Source: CAYYVJ01 sp964475115
GTDB taxonomy: Bacteria; Bacillota; Clostridia; Lachnospirales; Lachnospiraceae
DNA: 27,567 nt
Direction: 5' to 3'
NCBI GenBank assembly: GCA_964475115.1
Contig: CAYYVJ010000017.1
Coordinates: forward strand, 1 to 27,567
Made by a program: the position numbers and the translations under genes. How positions within the stretch are numbered: position 1 is the stretch's first letter; each line of letters opens with the position of its first letter. The notes beneath the pieces are model-generated. The model ran no database searches. It had not been told where the DNA came from and saw only the letters and a program-made list of their open reading frames with translations. This document shows positions 23,437 through 27,567 of the stretch, one piece after another.

Positions 23437-23470
23437 AATATACTAATATGTAGTAACAAATTGGTTACAT
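23437..23470 (-). promoter_or_regulatory. SARP-type promoter of the 170-aa gene
   Basis: ATGTAACCAA (23470-23461), then GTTACT (23457-23452) 11 bp on, nine bases, then TATATT (23442-23437). Every spacing equals that of the promoter at 22788-22821, and ATGTAACCAA is identical. It lies 22 bases from the -35 of the divergent SARP gene, so it could also mediate autoregulation. Confidence 0.6.
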
Positions 23471-23492
23471 TTAGCAATCTTATAAAATTCAG

Positions 23493-23521
23493 TAGACAAT
23501 AAAGAAAAAACTTTATACAAT
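23493..23521 (+). promoter_or_regulatory. Promoter of the SARP regulator gene
   Basis: TAGACA (23493-23498), 17 bases, TACAAT (23516-23521); each box matches the sigma-A consensus at 5 of 6 positions. It lies 55 bases before the start at 23577, which has GAGGG as ribosome site. Confidence 0.6.
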
Positions 23522-23576
23522 GTAGAAAGAATCTTTATAATAAATATTTACAAATAATTAATGATGAGGGATACAA

Positions 23577-24770
23577 ATGGATAAGAAACCTATTTTTAAA
23601 ATAAGTATGCTTGGAGAATTTACTATCTCTGTAGGGACTAATTCAATTAGTGACCAAAGTAACCATTCGAAAAAAATTTGGAATCTTCTAGAATATTTGA
23701 TTATACATCGCAATAAGGAAGTTTCTCAAAACGAATTGATTGAACTTTTATGGGATGATGAAGAAGGTAGTAATCCAACCGGAGCATTAAAGACTTTGGT
23801 GCATCGAGCACGAGCACTTTTAAAATCACTTGATTACAAGGAAGAACAGATTATTCTACAAAGAAGGGGGACTTATTCATGGAATCCAGAAATACTATGC
23901 ATAGTCGATGTAGATGAATTTGAGCGCTTACATAAAGAAGGCTCCAACGGGAAAGATAAAGATGAGAAATTAAAAAAATATTATCAGGCATTTGCATTGT
24001 ATAAAGGTGATTTCCTACCTAAAACTAGTTTTGAACCTTGGATAGTTCCTATCAATGCTTATTATCATTCTCTTTATTTGAAATTAGTTCATGAATTAAT
24101 TGAATTATTAGAAGATGCTAAAGAATACAGTAAAATGATTGAGATCTGTAGCCAGGCTATTTCCATTGATCCATACGATGAGGATATTCATTATCACCTA
24201 ATTCTCTCTTTATATAGATCCGGAAATCAAAGAGCTGCTATCCAGCAATATTCAACTACTACTGATTTACTTTTTAGCAAATTTGGTGTTACTCCTTCTG
24301 ATGAATTAAAATTACTATATCGAGAAATTTTAAAAACTAGTAAGCATATCGAAAATGATTTGGAAACCATCAAGTCTAATTTAAAAGAACATAAAAAAGA
24401 AAATGGTGCTTTTTTCTGCGAATATGAGTTTTTTAAAGATATCTATAGATTAGAAGCAAGGGCAGCGGAAAGAACAGGCAACTCGATTTATCTTTGCCTT
24501 ATTACGATCTTAACCGTTTCGGGAAACACTCCTGAGCTTTCTCTATTAAATAAATCTATGGATCAATTAAAGGTTACGATAATTGACTCATTAAGATTAA
24601 GTGATATTTTTTCGAGATATAGCATTAGCCAATATATTTTAATGTTACCTACTACCTCTTATGAAACTGGTGAGATGGTTCTTAAAAGAATTGAAAAAGG
24701 CTTCTCTAAACTAAATAAGAATAAACGGATTGTACTAAACTATAAGTTACAGCCACTTGACCCCGTTTAA
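23577..24770 (+). CDS. SARP/BTAD-family regulator with degenerate GGDEF-like tail
   Basis: A 397-aa DNA-binding regulator. Residues 5-100 form an OmpR-like winged helix (ISMLGEFTISVG, WNLLEYLIIHRNKEVSQNEL, ALKTLVHRARALLKSL). Residues 105-250 are the bacterial transcriptional activation domain: VDVDEFERLHKEG, ALYKGDFLPKTSFEPWI, then TPR-like helices IDPYDEDIHYHLILSLYRSG and FGVTPSDELKLLYREIL. The C-terminal part (285-385) resembles a GGDEF fold without the motif: EARAAERTGNSIYLCLITIL, LRLSDIFSRYSISQYILMLP, GEMVLKRIEKGF. It probably activates the divergent surface operon; the 11-bp direct repeats there fit. It is co-transcribed with the GH43 gene (16-base spacer). Confidence 0.85.
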   Translation: MDKKPIFKISMLGEFTISVGTNSISDQSNHSKKIWNLLEYLIIHRNKEVSQNELIELLWDDEEGSNPTGALKTLVHRARALLKSLDYKEEQIILQRRGTYSWNPEILCIVDVDEFERLHKEGSNGKDKDEKLKKYYQAFALYKGDFLPKTSFEPWIVPINAYYHSLYLKLVHELIELLEDAKEYSKMIEICSQAISIDPYDEDIHYHLILSLYRSGNQRAAIQQYSTTTDLLFSKFGVTPSDELKLLYREILKTSKHIENDLETIKSNLKEHKKENGAFFCEYEFFKDIYRLEARAAERTGNSIYLCLITILTVSGNTPELSLLNKSMDQLKVTIIDSLRLSDIFSRYSISQYILMLPTTSYETGEMVLKRIEKGFSKLNKNKRIVLNYKLQPLDPV

Positions 24771-24786
24771 CAAGGAGATTGAAACA

Positions 24787-26418
24787 ATGAATTTTAAAAA
24801 TGAAGGTGGATTTATTCGTGCCTATACCATGGATTGGGATAATGAAGAATCGGATAGTTTACACCTAGAATATAGCTATGATAAAAACAAATGGTACTCA
24901 TTGAATGGAGGAAACGGCGTTCTATTTCCTATGTTAGGCTCTAAACAAATGAAGAACCCTCGTCTTAAAAGGGAAGAAGATGGTAACTTTCTCTTATTAG
25001 CTGAAGATGCAAAAGATGCTTCATTACTTATGGAGTTTCACTCTACTAATCTAATAGAGTATACCGAGGAACGATTATTAAAAAATAGTAGCATTACGGC
25101 AGTAGATCATATCTTAGGCCCAAACAAGCCACTAGAAATTTCTCTAGGTGAATTGGATGTACTTCTAAAAAAATGGGGGAAACCTGAAGCGGTTACACCT
25201 AAAGAGCACATTTTTATTGAAGTAAATGATCCCGCAAAACTTCCAAGTGAAGTTTCAATCCCATACTCAAATGGCTCTTATATAAATCAAAAATTAACTT
25301 GGGACTTATCTAATATAACGAAGATACCAACAGAAGGTTCTTTTACTTTAAAAGGTTCTTTTATAGAACACCGCTATTCCAATCCTTTTATTATGCATGC
25401 TGCAGATCCTTATATTTACAGGCACACGGATGGATCTTACTATTTTACATCCTCACATGCAGATCCTGAACATGACTTAGAAGGTAAATATCAATATCGT
25501 AAAATAACTCTTAGAAAAGCGGAGACTTTAGAAGATTTAGGAGATTTCTCAAATAATTATACTGAAAAAGTTATCTTTTCAAGAGAACCCTTAGTCAATG
25601 AAACTAGTCCTCATATTTGGGCTCCAGAACTACATTTTATAGATAGCAAATGGTATCTATATTTTACAACGACTATTTCTAATGATAATCGTTGGGAAAT
25701 TCGCCCACATGTTCTAGAGTGTAGCGATGAAGACCCTATGAACGGTACATGGGTTAATAAAGGTGTGATGCAATCTATTGATCCTTCCTCTATTGCATTC
25801 ACTAGATTTTCACTTGATCATACTGTCTTTGAACATAAAGGGACTCTTTATATGATATGGGCTCAACAAGACGAAAAAAACTCTGACCTCTTTATTGCCA
25901 AGATGATAAATCCTTGGACCATTGATGCCAAAGTTACAAAAGTAGCCACTCCACAGTACAATTGGGAAACTCATGGCTTTTCAGTTTGTGAAGGCCCAAG
26001 TATACTAAAGCGGAATGGCAGAATCTTCTTAATCTACTCTGCTAGCGGTACAGATGCTTTATACTGCATGGGAATGATAACAGTAAAAGAAGATGCTGAT
26101 TTACTAGAAGCTTCTTCCTGGACAAAGACTCCTTATCCTGTTTTCCAAAGCAATAGACTAAATGGGCAATTCGGACCTGGTCATAATAGCTTTACTGTTG
26201 ATGTAGATGGAAATGATATTTTAGTATATCATGCTAGGCAAAAAGAACGTTACCTTGTAGATGAAGGTTACCAACCCTTATATGATGTGGGAAGAAATGC
26301 TTCTATCGGAAGAATTTATTGGAATCCAGACGGAACACCTAACTTTTCTACCCCGCTTCCTTCAAGTCAATCTTCAGATATCACTCATAACATAACAGCT
26401 ACTTTTAAGATTTTATAA
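24787..26418 (+). CDS. GH43-family glycoside hydrolase, leaderless
   Basis: A 543-aa enzyme of the five-bladed beta-propeller GH43 family, which acts on arabinose- or xylose-containing glycans. ATG 24787 follows AAGGAG by nine bases; an in-frame start at 24757 lies inside the regulator gene. The N-terminal 120 residues are a beta-rich module I do not recognise, and residues about 125-195 look Ig-like (VSIPYSNGSYINQKLTWDLS...GSFTLKGSF). The propeller follows, with Asp207 in MHAADPYIYRHTDGSYYF, Asp344 in FSLDHTVFEHKG and Glu402 in VCEGPSILKRNGRIFLIYS as the expected catalytic triad, then FGPGHNSFTV. No signal peptide is seen, so it is predicted to be cytosolic. Substrate is unknown. Confidence 0.85.
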   Translation: MNFKNEGGFIRAYTMDWDNEESDSLHLEYSYDKNKWYSLNGGNGVLFPMLGSKQMKNPRLKREEDGNFLLLAEDAKDASLLMEFHSTNLIEYTEERLLKNSSITAVDHILGPNKPLEISLGELDVLLKKWGKPEAVTPKEHIFIEVNDPAKLPSEVSIPYSNGSYINQKLTWDLSNITKIPTEGSFTLKGSFIEHRYSNPFIMHAADPYIYRHTDGSYYFTSSHADPEHDLEGKYQYRKITLRKAETLEDLGDFSNNYTEKVIFSREPLVNETSPHIWAPELHFIDSKWYLYFTTTISNDNRWEIRPHVLECSDEDPMNGTWVNKGVMQSIDPSSIAFTRFSLDHTVFEHKGTLYMIWAQQDEKNSDLFIAKMINPWTIDAKVTKVATPQYNWETHGFSVCEGPSILKRNGRIFLIYSASGTDALYCMGMITVKEDADLLEASSWTKTPYPVFQSNRLNGQFGPGHNSFTVDVDGNDILVYHARQKERYLVDEGYQPLYDVGRNASIGRIYWNPDGTPNFSTPLPSSQSSDITHNITATFKIL

Positions 26419-26431
26419 ATAATAATAAAAC

Positions 26432-26467
26432 GCCCTTGTCTTTGACGTAACCATCATTGACAAGGGC
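26432..26467. terminator. Bidirectional terminator between GH43 and flavodiiron genes
   Basis: GCCCTTGTC (26432-26440) and GACAAGGGC (26459-26467) pair perfectly over an 18-base loop. A T-rich run follows on the plus strand, and an A-rich run on the other side gives T on the minus strand. It lies between convergent stops at 26418 and 26483. Confidence 0.88.
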
Positions 26468-26482
26468 ATTCTTTATTTTAAT

Positions 26483-27567
26483 TTAAAACAATTCAGCTAA
26501 TCTCTTTCCATATTCAACACAACTTGCAATCTCATTTTCATCTGGTACCCAGAGAGCCCTGTGACCTTCATCCAATAGTTTGAATCCACACTTCTCTAGT
26601 TCTACATTTAATTGTTTTACAACCTCTCCGCTCCAACCGTAACTTCCAAATGCAGCAGCAGTCTTATTCTTAAGCTTAAGTCCCTTTATCATCTCCAAGA
26701 TACCACCAATCGAATAAGTATATCCATTATTAATCGTTGGAGAACCTACTAAAATTCCCTTTGACTTAAACACTTCAGAAATAACATCATTTTTATCTGT
26801 TTTAGATGTGTTTATCAATTTAATTGTAACTGTTTTATCTACTTCGTAGATACCTTTTGCAATGGATTCAGCCATAATACGAGTAGAATCCCACATAGTA
26901 TCATAGATTAAAGTAATTTGATTTTCTTGATAATTGTTAGCCCACTCTAAATATTTTTCAATAATTTGTGCTGGGTTTTCTTTCCAAATAACACCATGGC
27001 TTGTGCATATTAAATCTACTGGTAGATTAAGGGCCAATACTTCATTAATTTTCTTTGTCACCAAAGCACTAAATGGTGTTAGAATATTTGCGTAGTATTT
27101 TAAAGCTTCTGCATAAAGCTCTGACTGGTCTACTAAATCATTATATAAGGACTCTGTTGCGTAATGTTGACCAAAAGCATCATTACTAAACAAAATATTT
27201 TCACCTGTCATATAAGTAAACATAGTATCAGGCCAATGTAACATAGTAGCTTCTACAAATACAAGTTTACTCTCACCAATATCAAGTGTATCACCTGTCT
27301 TAACAGTTATAATATTCCAATCCTCATGATAATGTCCCTTTAAAATAGCTTCACCCTTTTTAGTGCAATAAATAGGTGTACCTGGAATTTCTCTAAGTAG
27401 CTCTGGCAAAGCCCCACTATGATCTACTTCTCCATGATTTAAAACAATATAATCAATTTCTTTTAAATCAATCTCTTCTTTTAATCTAGCTACAAACTCC
27501 TTGTCAAAAGGCTGCCAAACAGTATCAATTAATACTGTTTTTTCATCTCTTACAAGATAAGAGTTAT
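26483..27567 (-). CDS. Flavodiiron protein, FprA type (5' partial)
   Basis: Oxygen- and/or NO-reducing flavoprotein that protects anaerobes. The frame is open to the window edge, so the true start lies outside; the in-frame TTG at 27409 is internal because the di-iron motif precedes it. The metallo-beta-lactamase-like domain shows LNHGEVDHSGALPEL (HxExDH ligands), EATMLHWPDTMFTY (His), FSNDAFGQHYA (Asp) and CTSHGVIWK (His). The flavodoxin domain starts ITLIYDTMWDSTRIMAESIA and contains GSPTINNGYTYSIG and AAFGSYGWSGEVVKQL. No rubredoxin domain follows. Electrons are expected from a separate rubredoxin or NADH reductase. Confidence 0.95.
   Translation of the reverse strand, partial: NSYLVRDEKTVLIDTVWQPFDKEFVARLKEEIDLKEIDYIVLNHGEVDHSGALPELLREIPGTPIYCTKKGEAILKGHYHEDWNIITVKTGDTLDIGESKLVFVEATMLHWPDTMFTYMTGENILFSNDAFGQHYATESLYNDLVDQSELYAEALKYYANILTPFSALVTKKINEVLALNLPVDLICTSHGVIWKENPAQIIEKYLEWANNYQENQITLIYDTMWDSTRIMAESIAKGIYEVDKTVTIKLINTSKTDKNDVISEVFKSKGILVGSPTINNGYTYSIGGILEMIKGLKLKNKTAAAFGSYGWSGEVVKQLNVELEKCGFKLLDEGHRALWVPDENEIASCVEYGKRLAELF

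Noticed and set aside
26229..26275. Further GTTACC copies as SARP sites
   Set aside because: They lie inside the GH43 coding region without the 11-bp spacing or a -10 box; similar single copies occur in pfp, sufC and the SARP coding sequence by chance.
1..27567. tRNA, rRNA, insertion sequences, integrases or prophage genes
   Set aside because: None was recognised; no transposase-like or integrase-like protein and no tRNA-like cloverleaf was seen by eye.

Overview
The window is a low-GC chromosomal segment from an anaerobic Firmicute, most likely a member of Clostridia. The reasons are a SufCBDSU Fe-S operon, a pyrophosphate-type phosphofructokinase, a flavodiiron protein, strong AGGAGG-type ribosome sites, sortase/LPXTG/SipW genes and A+T-rich spacers. 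I cannot name the genus. Four runs of exactly 100 N (17927-18026, 19425-19524, 20585-20684, 21794-21893) show that it is a scaffold with unresolved joins, all of them in the surface-protein locus.

Layout. 1-5.3 kb (+): sufC (5' end cut by the window), sufB, sufD, sufS, sufU and a small DUF454/YbaN-like membrane protein, ending in a strong hairpin shared with the convergent gene. 5.4-6.6 kb (-): PPi-dependent phosphofructokinase. 6.7-10.45 kb (-): a four-gene siderophore ABC importer (two permeases, ATPase, lipoprotein receptor) behind a promoter that carries a good Fur box and a second, separate palindrome. 10.5-11.3 kb (-): a radical SAM/SPASM protein of unknown target. 11.5-13.5 kb (+): a zinc importer ATPase and permease plus a Fur-family regulator (probably Zur), with an operator-like palindrome over the promoter and no ZnuA receptor gene nearby. 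13.5-14.4 kb (-): manA. 14.6-15.9 kb (-): a peptidoglycan-binding-domain protein.

16-23.4 kb (-) is the most unusual part: a surface-structure locus. In transcription order it holds a 170-aa conserved protein; a very large secreted protein (signal peptide, EEETT repeats, fibro-slime domain, Cna-B/SpaA-like domains) that is cut into four pieces by gaps; a SipW-type signal peptidase; two TasA/camelysin-like proteins split by a gap; an LPKTG wall-anchored protein with a 12-Asp run; and a sortase. Divergent from it (23.6-26.4 kb, +) are a SARP/BTAD-type regulator with a degenerate GGDEF-like tail and a leaderless (probably cytoplasmic) GH43 glycosidase. The promoters of the 170-aa gene and of the giant surface gene share ATGTAACCAA, a second half-site exactly 11 bp on, and a -10 box at the same distance. 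This is the layout expected for SARP activation, so I infer one regulon. The window ends inside a flavodiiron protein gene (26.5-27.6 kb, -).

Taken together, the first half is a metal and Fe-S homeostasis neighbourhood (Suf, iron uptake, zinc uptake). The second half is a regulated extracellular fibre/adhesin system: SipW would mature the TasA-like subunits, the sortase would anchor the LPKTG protein, and the giant protein may be the adhesive part.
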